A stretch of DNA of 29,487 nucleotides from Phycisphaerales bacterium UBA7800 (GCA_002480565.1 DLCK01000033.1:1-29487), one strand, 5' to 3'. Counted from the first letter of the stretch, positions 14,595-23,137 are shown. Notes: a model not told the origin generated them from the sequence alone. Numbers and translations are program-made.

Positions 14595-15912
14595 ACAACG
14601 TACCATCGCCGTCAATGCTCTTGCACGTGTGGAAGGTGAAGGTGCGCTGCATCTGGTGATGGATGGCAGTAACGTCAAGGAAGCCAAACTCCGCATCTAT
14701 GAACCGCCCCGGTTTTACGAAGCGTTCCTGCGTGGCCGAGACTTCCGAGAAGTCCCCGACATCACCGCGCGGATATGTGGCATCTGTCCCATCGCCTACC
14801 AAACCGCATCCTGCTATGCCCTGGAAAAAGCCATGGATGTCTTCGATGACGTGCAACAACTGCCGGGGGTTCAGGTGATGCGCGATTTGATGTATTGCGG
14901 TGAATGGATTGAAAGCCACGTGCTGCACATGTTCATGCTCCACCTGCCGGACTTTCTGGGTTATGAAAGTGCCATCAGCATGGCCAAGGATCATGGTGAC
15001 ACCGTCAAGCAGGCGTTGCGTCTCAAGAAACTGGGCAATCAACTGGTCGCGGTCTTTGGCGGCCGTGCGGTGCATCCGGTGGGCATGTGCGTCGGCGGAT
15101 TTCATCGCGCCCCGCAACAAAAAAATGTTCTGGCATTGGTTGACGAAACCAAAGCCTGCTGTGACCTGATGTGCGAATTAGCCCTGTTTTTAGCAGAGAA
15201 TATTGATTACCCCGACATGCAACGGGATTACGAGTTCGTCTCGCTGTGTCCCGAAAACGAATACCCCATGAACCTGGGACGCATCTGTTCCAACAAGGGG
15301 TTGGATGTGGATCAAGCGGACTTTGGCAATCAGATTCAGGAAAGTCAGGTCGAACATTCCACCGCCCTGCACTCGGTCATCAAGCGCCGCGGCGCATACA
15401 TGGTCGGACCCTTGGCAAGATTGAACCTCAACAGTGACAAACTACACCCCCGTGCCGCGGAACTCTTACCCAAGGTCTGCAAGGCGCTCGGCAAATCGTT
15501 GCCCTGGCAAAACAATTTCCTCTCACTCCCGGCTCGCGCTTTGGAAACAGTCCATGCCTTGGCGTTGGCGGCGGACTTACTTGCGGCCTACCAACGACCA
15601 ACACCATCGCATGTGAACATCACCCCACGAGCCGGACACGGTGCCCATGGCACTGAAGCGCCGCGTGGTCTTTGCTGGCACGAATACCGCACCGAAGAAG
15701 ACGGCACCATCAGCATGGCGCACATCATGCCTCCCACCGCCCAAAACCAATTGACCATCGAAGCGGACTTGCGCGAAATGGCGGCCCAACTCGTTGATAT
15801 GGATGATCAGGCCGCCGCCCTCCGCTGTGAACATCTCATCCGCAACTACGATCCATGTATCAGTTGCAGTGTGCATTTCCTGAAGTTCGATCGACAATTC
15901 ATCACACAATAA
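14572..15912 (+). CDS. hydA: Group 3b [NiFe] hydrogenase large (alpha) subunit
   Basis: The catalytic subunit holds the Ni-Fe(CN)2CO site. Both Cys pairs are present: C69 and C72 in RICGICPIAYQ, where the usual His after the second Cys motif is Tyr, and C429 and C432 in DPCISCSVH. The eleven residues after H435 are the tail normally removed by the maturation protease, encoded next. The whole is 446 residues from the ATG at 14572. An in-frame ATG at 14533 lies deeper in hydD; neither has a strong ribosome binding site, so translation is probably coupled to hydD. Group 3b enzymes oxidise H2 or evolve it with NADPH and can reduce sulfur in some organisms. Confidence 0.95.
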   Translation: MSSEKKNRQRTIAVNALARVEGEGALHLVMDGSNVKEAKLRIYEPPRFYEAFLRGRDFREVPDITARICGICPIAYQTASCYALEKAMDVFDDVQQLPGVQVMRDLMYCGEWIESHVLHMFMLHLPDFLGYESAISMAKDHGDTVKQALRLKKLGNQLVAVFGGRAVHPVGMCVGGFHRAPQQKNVLALVDETKACCDLMCELALFLAENIDYPDMQRDYEFVSLCPENEYPMNLGRICSNKGLDVDQADFGNQIQESQVEHSTALHSVIKRRGAYMVGPLARLNLNSDKLHPRAAELLPKVCKALGKSLPWQNNFLSLPARALETVHALALAADLLAAYQRPTPSHVNITPRAGHGAHGTEAPRGLCWHEYRTEEDGTISMAHIMPPTAQNQLTIEADLREMAAQLVDMDDQAAALRCEHLIRNYDPCISCSVHFLKFDRQFITQ

Positions 15913-15927
15913 GATGAAAGCAACAAC

Positions 15928-16437
15928 ATGATTGGAACGGAATCGTCTATCCTGATTGCAACCGTTGGCAACCCCTATGGTGGTGATGACGCACTTGGAC
16001 CATGTGTTGCCAAGCGTCTGCTTGCCCATCCCATAGAAGGCTGTGAGGTCATTGCATTTGGTGATGATCTTTCCACCCTCATTGATCATCTGCCGGAGTT
16101 GGACGTGTTGATCATCGTAGATGCAGCAGTCGATCCAACCTTTGTTTCGCTAGGCAGACTCTTTGACATGCGGGCTCGAAAAGTACTCAAACGTTTGTCT
16201 TTCCCGCACACGCCTTTGTCCTCACATGGCCTTTCATTGGAGCAGGTCATCGCACTTGCAATTGAGTTGGAACTCTTGCCACGAGTCGCCCGAATCGTCG
16301 GATTGGTCACCGATGGGAAACACCGCATTGGCCGGCCGACACCGACGGTTCAATATGCGGTCCCGTCGATCATTGGTCGAATCAAGAAACAGGTCAAGCG
16401 TTATCGAACACTAAACAACTCGGTCAATTCCGCATAA
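15928..16437 (+). CDS. Hydrogenase maturation endopeptidase (HycI/HybD family)
   Basis: This 169-residue protease removes the C-terminal tail of HydA after nickel insertion. The family start VGNPYGGDDALGP is present with D21 in the place of the Ni-binding acid, D65 in IIVDAAVDP matches the second ligand and H100 in SSHGLSLEQ the third. The C-terminal 35 residues are basic and may form a helix. It starts 15 bases after hydA, so it belongs to the same operon and is most likely specific for it. Its last 37 bases overlap the 3' end of the opposing NIF3 gene. The hyp genes needed to build the Fe(CN)2CO centre are not in the window. Confidence 0.88.
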   Translation: MIGTESSILIATVGNPYGGDDALGPCVAKRLLAHPIEGCEVIAFGDDLSTLIDHLPELDVLIIVDAAVDPTFVSLGRLFDMRARKVLKRLSFPHTPLSSHGLSLEQVIALAIELELLPRVARIVGLVTDGKHRIGRPTPTVQYAVPSIIGRIKKQVKRYRTLNNSVNSA

Positions 16438-17210
16438 AACATCGGCACATTCGGGAACGCAGGCTTAAGCCAATCGATGTAATACCGCATGCCTTCCTGC
16501 TCACTCATGACATGGCCAAGGACGATCATGCTGCAAGTCTTACCTTGTTCAATCGCATCGCGGATGTACTCGCCAACCATCCATTCGCAGGTCTCGCCCA
16601 CGATGATGACATCCACATCATGATTGATGAGCAATCCCATCTGGTATTCCCCACCGATCGCTCCAACAGCCAGCCCGACGGATGACACTTGCAAGTCAGG
16701 ATCGCCCATATACCGCATGTATTGCAGGTCGAATTGATCACGCAATTGATCGATTAACTTGCCAAGTTTCATTTTCGGCAAGTCAAAGATCACCGGATTC
16801 TCGCGGAGACTTTTGAGTTCATGGCGCATGGATGATTGCCAACCGAGTTTCTGGATCATGCCCGTGACAATGCCATCAGGTGAGATGTGATGCCAATTGT
16901 CATGCAGACGCCAGACGGTGATTTTGGCATCTTCGAGTGCTTGTCGTTTGTCGTGATACACCTTGGACTTTGCAACAGTATCCGTGATGTTGTCCAGGTG
17001 AGCATAAAACGTTGGCTCATGGGTGACGATCAAATTCGCCTTTTTATCAATTGCCAATTGAATCACATCCATGGTCACGGTAAAGCAACTGACAACACCA
17101 GTCACCTCAACCGTCGGATCACCGATTTTGACAGTGTCGACCGTGTTTTGCAGCTGTGGATTCTGAACCTGTGACAAGGTGTGATCAATGATATTTTGGA
17201 TCGTTGGCAT
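16401..17210 (-). CDS. NIF3-like dinuclear metal-centre protein
   Basis: The NIF3/YbgI family forms hexameric rings with a dinuclear metal site; its cellular role is poorly known, and the annotation GTP cyclohydrolase 1 type 2 homologue is common. Evidence is LIVTHEPTFY (His64 of this start), RLHDNWHHISPDGI in the middle and the late GHVMSEQEGMRY, which contain the expected metal-binding His and Glu residues. The length of 269 residues is that of the short form without the central insert. AGGAG lies 9 bases before the ATG at 17210; a TTG at 17213 is also possible. It follows ubiD after 17 bases and is the last gene of the run. Confidence 0.85.
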   Translation of the reverse strand: MPTIQNIIDHTLSQVQNPQLQNTVDTVKIGDPTVEVTGVVSCFTVTMDVIQLAIDKKANLIVTHEPTFYAHLDNITDTVAKSKVYHDKRQALEDAKITVWRLHDNWHHISPDGIVTGMIQKLGWQSSMRHELKSLRENPVIFDLPKMKLGKLIDQLRDQFDLQYMRYMGDPDLQVSSVGLAVGAIGGEYQMGLLINHDVDVIIVGETCEWMVGEYIRDAIEQGKTCSMIVLGHVMSEQEGMRYYIDWLKPAFPNVPMFYAELTELFSVR

Positions 17211-17227
17211 CAATTAAAACTCCTGAT

Positions 17228-18871
17228 TTATAAGCCGTATTCTTTCCAACGCTGCGTCACCTTGCTGATGATCTCGTCGGACATTTCCAGTATTGGAGGC
17301 CAATCTCGGACTGGCTCGCCGTTGACTTCCTCGCCTTTGATCTTGCGAGTCGCATCAATGCCAAGTTTATGTCCGGCGCCGAGTCTTGGAGCGGCATGGT
17401 CCAGAATATCCAACGGGCCATTGACGATTTCCAGATCGCGACCAGGGTCACTATTTGCACAGACATGGAACATCACTTCCTCATAGTCATGCACATTCAC
17501 ATCATCATCCACCACGACAATCATCTTCGTCCATGCCATCTGCCCCGCACCCCAGATTGCATGCATCACGCGCCTTGCCTGCAACGGATACTCTTTGTGG
17601 ATTTTGATAAACGCACAGTTGTGAAACGCGCCGAACATCGGCAAATCGTAATCAATGATGTCAGGGATCAACGTCTTAAGCAGTGGCAAAAATAACCGCT
17701 CGGTCGCCTTACCCATGTAATAATCTTCCTGCGGCGGGAGTCCGACGACGGTCGCAGGATAGACCGCATCTTTGCGATGCGTCATGGCCGTGACTTCAAA
17801 AAGTGGATAGCGATCCGGCAGTGAGTAAAAACCAGTGTGATCGCCAAATGGCCCTTCAAAAACAGCACCTTCGCCAACTTCGCCATCGGTACGAGGGTCG
17901 TAGCCGATGAATCCTGCATCGGTACTCACGTAACCTTCGAGTACGATCTCAGCGTTGGCGGGAACCTGCATGTCGATGGTCTTGCACTGCACCAGTTCGA
18001 TACCTTTGCCATTGAGAAATCCAGCAAAGAGTAACTCGCTGATCCCCGGTGGGAGCGGTGCGGTCGCTGCATAAGGCAACACCGATTCACCGCCAAGCAC
18101 AATGGCCAGTGGCATGGGCTTACCCAACTTCTTCCAGGCACGCCAGTGTCGGGCGCCATCATGGTGCATATGCCAATGCATGGCCGTGTGGTTCTTGTCG
18201 ATGAGTTGGGCGCGGTACATGCCGATGTTACGACTTTGGCGTGGTTCACCAGTCGGTTTATCCGCATCATCAGGATGGATGGTGTACATCCCGCCAAGGG
18301 TGATAAAACGCCCTTCGCCGCCACCTTCGGGCATATCCACGGGATAGCCCACCTTCCGGGGGTTGCCATCATGGGGCCAGCATTTGAGAATCGGTAAGTC
18401 AAACAGATTGACTTCGTCACCGGTTTTGACGACCTGCTGACATGCACCGCTTTTGACATACTTGGGAGCAAAGGATGCGATTTTGGCCAGTTCCAAGCCC
18501 TTTTTCATCTTTGCCATCAAGCCGGTCGGTGGCTCGGGCTTGACCAGTGCGCCGATGGTGTCGGCTAATGCTTCAAAACCGCCGTCGGTACACCCCAGCG
18601 CCATCTCCATGCGTTGATAGCTGCCAAGCGTGTTGATTGCCAGCGGGAATTTTGCGCCGGTGACATTTTCAAATAGCAGTCCATGCCCACCAAGATCCGC
18701 ATGCAAGGGGTCAAACGTGCGGGCATTTTCACTGACAGATGCAGCAGTCGACTTACTGACACGATCCACGATCTCAGTGATCTCAAGCAAGGGTGAAACT
18801 TCAGCAGTAATGTGTTTGAGTTCGCCAGCGTGATCGAGTGCTTTGAGAAAATCCTGGAGACTTGAATACAT
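17228..18871 (-). CDS. ubiD: UbiD-family prenylated-FMN decarboxylase
   Basis: UbiD enzymes remove carboxyl groups from aromatic or unsaturated acids using prenylated FMN made by UbiX. The protein of 547 residues from the ATG at 18871 shows the family blocks LKHITAEVSPLLEITEIVDRV at the start, IGMYRAQLIDKNHTAMHWHMH, ARHW, VLEGYVSTD and FEGPFGDHTGFYS, with the Arg and Glu residues that bind and protonate at the active site. A longer frame reaches 18907 but lacks the site GAGGATTAACCGC before ATG. Because mqnA is nearby and there is no sign of ubiquinone genes, a role as the decarboxylase of the futalosine menaquinone pathway (MqnL) is plausible; this is inference. Confidence 0.88.
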   Translation of the reverse strand: MYSSLQDFLKALDHAGELKHITAEVSPLLEITEIVDRVSKSTAASVSENARTFDPLHADLGGHGLLFENVTGAKFPLAINTLGSYQRMEMALGCTDGGFEALADTIGALVKPEPPTGLMAKMKKGLELAKIASFAPKYVKSGACQQVVKTGDEVNLFDLPILKCWPHDGNPRKVGYPVDMPEGGGEGRFITLGGMYTIHPDDADKPTGEPRQSRNIGMYRAQLIDKNHTAMHWHMHHDGARHWRAWKKLGKPMPLAIVLGGESVLPYAATAPLPPGISELLFAGFLNGKGIELVQCKTIDMQVPANAEIVLEGYVSTDAGFIGYDPRTDGEVGEGAVFEGPFGDHTGFYSLPDRYPLFEVTAMTHRKDAVYPATVVGLPPQEDYYMGKATERLFLPLLKTLIPDIIDYDLPMFGAFHNCAFIKIHKEYPLQARRVMHAIWGAGQMAWTKMIVVVDDDVNVHDYEEVMFHVCANSDPGRDLEIVNGPLDILDHAAPRLGAGHKLGIDATRKIKGEEVNGEPVRDWPPILEMSDEIISKVTQRWKEYGL

Positions 18872-18885
18872 GCGGTTAATCCTCA

Positions 18886-18902
18886 GCGACACGCAATGTC
18901 GC
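18886..18902. repeat. GCGACACGCAATGTCGC palindrome, copy 1
   Basis: A near-perfect short palindrome in the leader of ubiD. The same 25-base context (TCAGCGACACGCA, then TGTCGCAGC) recurs at 22590-22606, so it is a dispersed hairpin repeat. Confidence 0.6.
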
Positions 18903-18927
18903 AGCAATTTTTAGTAATAATATGATC

Positions 18928-19386
18928 TCAACGGCGGTTTTTATTCTTAAACCATATGCCATCAAGACTGATAGAACCTGATCCTGATGCAATGAGCCAA
19001 ATACTCAGTGTCAGAAAAATCAAGTTGGCGTGATAGGGACCGGGAACTTTATCGCCATGAAAAAACCAACCGGCATCCATTTGAGCGATGATGATCGACA
19101 ATAACATCAACATAATAAATGTCGCAGACAGTCGCCCAAAGAGTCCGAGCATCAGCAGGACGCCAAATAAAACTTCGGCAAAAGGAAGCGCGTACCCGTA
19201 GGGTCTTAGCACAAATCCAGGCAACCAGTCCGGCGCCATGCCGACGAATTTATCGTTGTAAAAATACTCCAAGCCCAAACGAAATTTGCTGATACCTGCA
19301 AAAGTGAAATAAAAGCCCAGAGCCATACGGTTCAAAAAAATCATGATTGATCTGATCGGATCTGATGTTGAGTGTCTAGCTGCCAT
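18928..19386 (-). CDS. DoxX-family membrane protein
   Basis: The 152-residue protein has the four-helix layout of the DoxX family. The first helix (MALGFYFTFAGISKFRLG) contains the typical AGxxK motif, followed by the loop with WLPGFVLRPYGYALPFAEVLFGVLLMLG, then TFIMLMLLSIIIAQM and the last helix ANLIFLTLSIWLIASG. Members serve varied redox and quinone-linked roles and no exact function can be given. It is 14 bases after proC and 56 bases before ubiD, in the same direction, which would suit a link to quinone metabolism, but that is only context. Confidence 0.82.
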   Translation of the reverse strand: MAARHSTSDPIRSIMIFLNRMALGFYFTFAGISKFRLGLEYFYNDKFVGMAPDWLPGFVLRPYGYALPFAEVLFGVLLMLGLFGRLSATFIMLMLLSIIIAQMDAGWFFHGDKVPGPYHANLIFLTLSIWLIASGSGSISLDGIWFKNKNRR

Positions 19387-19400
19387 GATTGATCCTCTGG

Positions 19401-20201
19401 TTATTTGCCAAGTTCAATGCTGCGAGCCTGTGCACGGAGAATGCCTTGCGTGATTGATTCACGGACATGCTTGGATTCCATGTATTCCAAGGCGGCCTGC
19501 GTCGTCCCGCCGGGACTGGTGACCTTGCGACGAAGCTCGCCGGCGGAGTCTTGGCTTTGCCCAAGTAACAATGCAGCACCGAGAATGGTCTGCTGGGCGA
19601 GTACTGCCCCGTCTTCGCTGAGTCCCATTTTATCTGCGGCGTCCTGCATGGCTTCGGCAAGGTAAAAAATATACGCAGGACCCGAACCGGAAATCGCGGT
19701 GATGGCATCAATATCCGACTCACTGACGCTGACTGCTTTACCGGCTGCACCGAAAAGTTTCATCGCAAATTCATCGTCACCGGGCTGACAACATTGCCCG
19801 CATGCCACCCCTGCCATGCCTTGCATCACCATCATCGGTGTGTTGGGCATCACGCGAATAATCCGCAGAGGCTGGCCGGCAAGTTCCTGAATTTTGGCGG
19901 TGGTGATCCCTGCCATAATCGAGATCACAACCTGACGCTGAGCATCCACCTTGGCGAGCATTTTTGCGACATCCGGGAAGACCTGTGGCTTCACCGCGAG
20001 CATGATCTGACGTGACTCAGTGACGACATGGTCGCTGTCTTGCGTCACGTTGATGCCTAAATCCGCAAACAATTCTCTGCGTGTTTCGTTGGTGTCTGAG
20101 GCAATGATTTTATCTGCCGACACCAAGCCTTGATTGATGGCTGCCTTGGCGACTGCTTCTGCCATATTGCCTGCGCCGATGAATCCGAGTTTGTATTTCA
20201 T
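19401..20201 (-). CDS. proC: Pyrroline-5-carboxylate reductase ProC
   Basis: ProC reduces pyrroline-5-carboxylate to proline with NAD(P)H, the last step of proline synthesis. The 266 residues are of normal length. The Rossmann start LGFIGAGNMAEAVAKAAI (5-22) binds the cofactor; VRVMPNTPMMVMQGMAG and AISGSGPAYIFYLAEAMQDAA are the conserved blocks of the family; KVTSPGGTTQAALEYME near the end contains the helix of the dimer interface. It lies 20 bases after tyrA and 14 before the DoxX gene in the same direction, so it is internal to an operon. Confidence 0.95.
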   Translation of the reverse strand: MKYKLGFIGAGNMAEAVAKAAINQGLVSADKIIASDTNETRRELFADLGINVTQDSDHVVTESRQIMLAVKPQVFPDVAKMLAKVDAQRQVVISIMAGITTAKIQELAGQPLRIIRVMPNTPMMVMQGMAGVACGQCCQPGDDEFAMKLFGAAGKAVSVSESDIDAITAISGSGPAYIFYLAEAMQDAADKMGLSEDGAVLAQQTILGAALLLGQSQDSAGELRRKVTSPGGTTQAALEYMESKHVRESITQGILRAQARSIELGK

Positions 20202-20221
20202 AGCCCCGTGCTCCGTAATTG

Positions 20222-21136
20222 TTACATGTCGGTCTTGCCTGATTCGCCCCGGTGATCAAAATCTTTGACCCATGCGTTGCGAAAGTCCATCGCATCATTC
20301 AAATCCGCGAGCAGACCTTCACGGTCATCAGCATCAATTTTCTGCTTCATGGATTGAAGCACTTTTTCAAAGCCTTGAATCACATTGAGAATCGCTGTTC
20401 GATTGCAGGTGAGAATGTCACTGCGAATGGTGGGATTGGAACTTGCCAATCGCGTTGCACCTTTGAAACCGGTGGACGCCATTTCCATGCCACCGAGTTG
20501 TTGAGCGGTCTGGACGAGCATCACGTTCAGCAGATGCGGCAGATGACTGATGACTGCGCTATGCTCATCATGTTGCTGGGGTGTCATCTCAATGACCTGC
20601 ATGCCGATGGCATCCCACATGTCCTTGATTGCTGCGACGGTATCGGGATCACTTTCCGGAAGTGGCGTAACAATGCATGGGCGGGTGTGGAGCATCTGTG
20701 CCGACGCGCCAGCCGGACCTTGCGTTTCGGACCCTGCCATGGGATGCGAAGGAACGAGGTACTTAAGCTGCTGCGGCTTGAGTTGTTCACGGGCATCAAG
20801 CAGGACGCTACATTTGGTTGAGCCAACGTCGGTGAAGATGCATCCGGATTTGAGGTGATCGCGGAGTTGTCCCATGATGCTGCGGAAGGTTTTAAGCGGC
20901 GTTGCCAGCAGGATCATATCCGCTTGTGATGCAGCTTGTTGCAGATCACTGGTACCTTCGTCGATACAGCCGACTTGGATTGCGGTATCCAGAGTGGATT
21001 GACTGCGTGCCACGCCGATGACCTTGCCTGCGTAGCCCACAGCCTTGAGTCCCTTGGCGACACTACCGCCCAGTAAGCCCGGGCCGACAACGACGATGGT
21101 CGAAAGTCTTGAAATTGGGTTCGTATCAAATGCCAT
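20222..21136 (-). CDS. tyrA: Prephenate dehydrogenase TyrA
   Basis: TyrA oxidises and decarboxylates prephenate to 4-hydroxyphenylpyruvate for tyrosine. The N-terminal NAD site is VVVGPGLLGGSVAKGLK; the substrate domain contains FTDVGSTK, LVPSHPMAGSETQGPAGA and the His-rich AVISHLPHLLNVML of the active site. About 304 residues from the ATG at 21136; a frame from 21154 adds six residues without better support. No ACT domain or chorismate mutase part is present, so it is the monofunctional form. It opens the minus-strand run toward NIF3 and is divergent from accA, with about 110 bases between the two starts. Confidence 0.94.
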   Translation of the reverse strand: MAFDTNPISRLSTIVVVGPGLLGGSVAKGLKAVGYAGKVIGVARSQSTLDTAIQVGCIDEGTSDLQQAASQADMILLATPLKTFRSIMGQLRDHLKSGCIFTDVGSTKCSVLLDAREQLKPQQLKYLVPSHPMAGSETQGPAGASAQMLHTRPCIVTPLPESDPDTVAAIKDMWDAIGMQVIEMTPQQHDEHSAVISHLPHLLNVMLVQTAQQLGGMEMASTGFKGATRLASSNPTIRSDILTCNRTAILNVIQGFEKVLQSMKQKIDADDREGLLADLNDAMDFRNAWVKDFDHRGESGKTDM

Positions 21137-21248
21137 TGTCCAGTACAATACCATCTTTACCGCCGAGCTTCACCATGACAGCTTGACGCGGTCAAACGAT
21201 AAAGAGACCTTGTTTCGCGACTTGTGCCCATAAAGGATTAACGAGCAA

Positions 21249-22235
21249 ATGAGCACCGCCACCAGCACCGCTTCTTCGAGTACGTATGAACTTGATTTTG
21301 AACGCCCTTTGATTCAACTCGAACGCCAGCTTTCCGAACTGGAAAATCACGCTGACGAAAACGGCGTAAACATCAACGCAGAGTTGCGCAAGCTTCGCTC
21401 GAGCCATACTGCGATGCTCAAGAAAATTTATGGCAAGCTCAGTGCCTGGAACACCGTCAAGGTGGCTCGTCATCCCGATCGCCCGCAATCGGTGGACTAT
21501 CTTCGCATGTGCTTCAAGGATTTCTGTGAGTTGCACGGCGATCGACGCTATGCCGATGACAACGCCATCGTCACCGGTTTTGCACGTGTGGGACCTTACA
21601 AATGTATGGTCGTCGCACAGGCTAAAGGCAAGGATGTCAAGGAACGCATCAAGTGCAACTTCGGCATGCCGCACCCCGAGGGCTATCGCAAGGCTTTGCT
21701 GAAAATGAAACTTGCAGAGAAGTACAACCTGCCGGTGGTCACGCTGGTGGATACCCCCGGCGCTTATCCGGGCGTGGGTGCTGAGGAACGCGGTCAAGCC
21801 GAAGCCATTGCCTATAACTTGCAGGAAATGAGTCGGCTTAAGGTTCCGGTGCTGAGCATCGTCATCGGTGAAGGTGGCTCAGGTGGTGCGTTAGGCATCG
21901 GCGTAGCAGACCGCGTAGCCATGCTCCAATATGCCTGGTACTCGGTGATCAGTCCTGAGGGCTGTTCGTCGATTTTATGGAAGACCGGCGACAAAGCACC
22001 CGAAGCAGCCGAAGCCCTGAAAATCACCGCAGCTGAAAACCTCAAGCGTGGCATCGTCGATGAAGTGATTGATGAACCACTCGGTGGTGCTCACCGCAAT
22101 GTGGAACTCATGGGTGATCGCGTCCAGAAATGGATCGTCCAGAACCTGCGTGAACTCAAACGCTTCAAGGTCGAAAATCTGGTGAGCAAACGCTACGACC
22201 GACTCCGCGCGTTGGGGACGTATACCGAAGAGTAA
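21249..22235 (+). CDS. accA: Acetyl-CoA carboxylase carboxyltransferase subunit alpha
   Basis: AccA with AccD transfers the carboxyl group from biotin to acetyl-CoA, giving malonyl-CoA for fatty acid synthesis. The 328 residues begin with a short variable part, then the family-specific DFERPLIQLERQLSEL, VARHPDRPQSVDYLRMCFKDFCELHGDR, CNFGMPHPEGYRKALLKMKLAEK, VTLVDTPGAYPGVGAEERGQAEAIA, VIGEGGSGGALGIG and ISPEGCSSILWK, which build the crotonase-like active site and oxyanion hole. Length is normal. AAAGGA lies 12 bases upstream of the ATG, somewhat far. accD is not in the window. Confidence 0.97.
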   Translation: MSTATSTASSSTYELDFERPLIQLERQLSELENHADENGVNINAELRKLRSSHTAMLKKIYGKLSAWNTVKVARHPDRPQSVDYLRMCFKDFCELHGDRRYADDNAIVTGFARVGPYKCMVVAQAKGKDVKERIKCNFGMPHPEGYRKALLKMKLAEKYNLPVVTLVDTPGAYPGVGAEERGQAEAIAYNLQEMSRLKVPVLSIVIGEGGSGGALGIGVADRVAMLQYAWYSVISPEGCSSILWKTGDKAPEAAEALKITAAENLKRGIVDEVIDEPLGGAHRNVELMGDRVQKWIVQNLRELKRFKVENLVSKRYDRLRALGTYTEE

Positions 22236-22261
22236 ATACAAAATTGCGAGGGATACCTCCA

Positions 22262-22417
22262 ATGTCACACAGTAAGTACCATGCCAAAGGTCAGTCTTAC
22301 TACGTTGAACATTCCGGCTTAGCCAAACGGTATCTGCGTGTCTGTTCACTGTGCGGCCAAGTGGGTTATGACCCGATCATTCATGATGGGAATCACAATC
22401 CGCATCTTGTCAAATAA
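22262..22417 (+). CDS. Tiny CxxC protein, 51 residues
   Basis: Starts 26 bases after accA with GAGGGAT upstream. The product is polar, with a basic N-terminal half and one CSLCG pair at residues 28-32, followed by an acidic/His-rich part (HDGNHNPH). One CxxC pair alone is half of a zinc ribbon. Its TAA stop is followed without a gap and in the same frame by an ATG that opens another tiny gene with the second CxxC. It is too short for many gene finders. It may be a real microprotein or the first half of an interrupted zinc ribbon of about 86 residues. Confidence 0.5.
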   Translation: MSHSKYHAKGQSYYVEHSGLAKRYLRVCSLCGQVGYDPIIHDGNHNPHLVK

Positions 22418-22522
22418 ATGCAGCATCTCTACAAACCCTTACCACTCAATGGTTCGGGCTTTTGTGATGCGTGTGCACAAACTCTTGTGGATCACAATGC
22501 CAGAAAGTTACAAGAGGGATAG
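22418..22522 (+). CDS. Tiny CxxC protein, 34 residues, in frame behind the previous stop
   Basis: The ATG directly follows the TAA of the preceding small gene in the same frame. The product has one pair CDAC (residues 16-19) after a Gly-Ser turn (NGSGF), the typical knuckle shape of a zinc ribbon, then a short charged tail. Read through the stop, the two pairs would be about 40 residues apart. Termination-reinitiation at TAA-ATG or a nonsense mutation are both possible. A hairpin starts at its stop codon. Confidence 0.4.
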   Translation: MQHLYKPLPLNGSGFCDACAQTLVDHNARKLQEG

Positions 22523-22538
22523 AATCAGAGTTCTATCC
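22517..22538. terminator. Hairpin after accA and the small genes
   Basis: GGATAGAA-TCAGAG-TTCTATCC is a perfect 8-bp stem at the stop of the second small gene. No T-tract follows on either strand, so it is an mRNA end-protecting hairpin or a weak terminator. Confidence 0.4.
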
Positions 22539-22589
22539 TAGCTGTGATATTGCTTGTTGCTGAATGTGATCAACCATCGCACGTAGTCA

Positions 22590-22606
22590 GCGACACGCAG
22601 TGTCGC
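22590..22606. repeat. GCGACACGCAGTGTCGC palindrome, copy 2
   Basis: A perfect 7-bp stem around GCA, related to the copy at 18886-18902. It lies between the small CxxC genes and the end of ispF. Confidence 0.6.
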
Positions 22607-22642
22607 AGCTATATCCAATGAACATGCGATATACTTGGTTCA

Positions 22643-23137
22643 TCAATCTCTGAGATTAAGCAGCGTCACCACATGACAGCCAATCGCCCGACCTTCACCA
22701 ATGGCATCAACCTTTTCATGGGTCTTGCCTTTGAGGTTCACACGGGTAATGTCGCATTGCAGTAACTTGGCAATCTTCTCTTTCATCGCCTGCTTGTGTG
22801 GCGAAAGTTTGGGACGTTGCAGGATGACGGTGATGTCCATGTTGCCAACTTCATAGCCGGCGGTTTGCATCCGTTGGACTGCTTCTTCGACAAAGATCAC
22901 CGAGTCGGCACCCTTCCATTTCGGATCGTTATCCGGGAAGAGTTGGCCGATGTCGTCCATACCCAACGCGCCGAGGATTGCATCGGTCACCGAATGCAGC
23001 ACGACATCACCATCGGAGTGCGCAACACAACCCATGTCATGTTCAAGCTTGCAGCCTCCAACGATTAAATCGTAGCCGGGCTCAAGACGGTGGAGATCAA
23101 AACCGTGGCCGATGCGATAGGGAAGTTCCAAACTCAT
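22643..23137 (-). CDS. ispF: 2-C-methyl-D-erythritol 2,4-cyclodiphosphate synthase
   Basis: IspF cyclises the CDP-methylerythritol phosphate intermediate of the MEP isoprenoid pathway with release of CMP. The 164 residues contain GHGFDLHRL with the metal ligands Asp14 and His16, CVAHSDGDVVLHSVTDA with the third His, LFPDNDP and the late KGKTHEKVDAIGEGRAIGCHVV. It is a single-function protein without a fused IspD. The start overlaps the end of the upstream membrane protein gene by four bases (ATGA on the minus strand), so translation is coupled to it. Confidence 0.96.
   Translation of the reverse strand: MSLELPYRIGHGFDLHRLEPGYDLIVGGCKLEHDMGCVAHSDGDVVLHSVTDAILGALGMDDIGQLFPDNDPKWKGADSVIFVEEAVQRMQTAGYEVGNMDITVILQRPKLSPHKQAMKEKIAKLLQCDITRVNLKGKTHEKVDAIGEGRAIGCHVVTLLNLRD

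Noticed and set aside
15577..16089. 170-codon frame antisense to the end of hydA and the protease
   Set aside because: Both plus-strand genes have intact catalytic motifs across the same bases.
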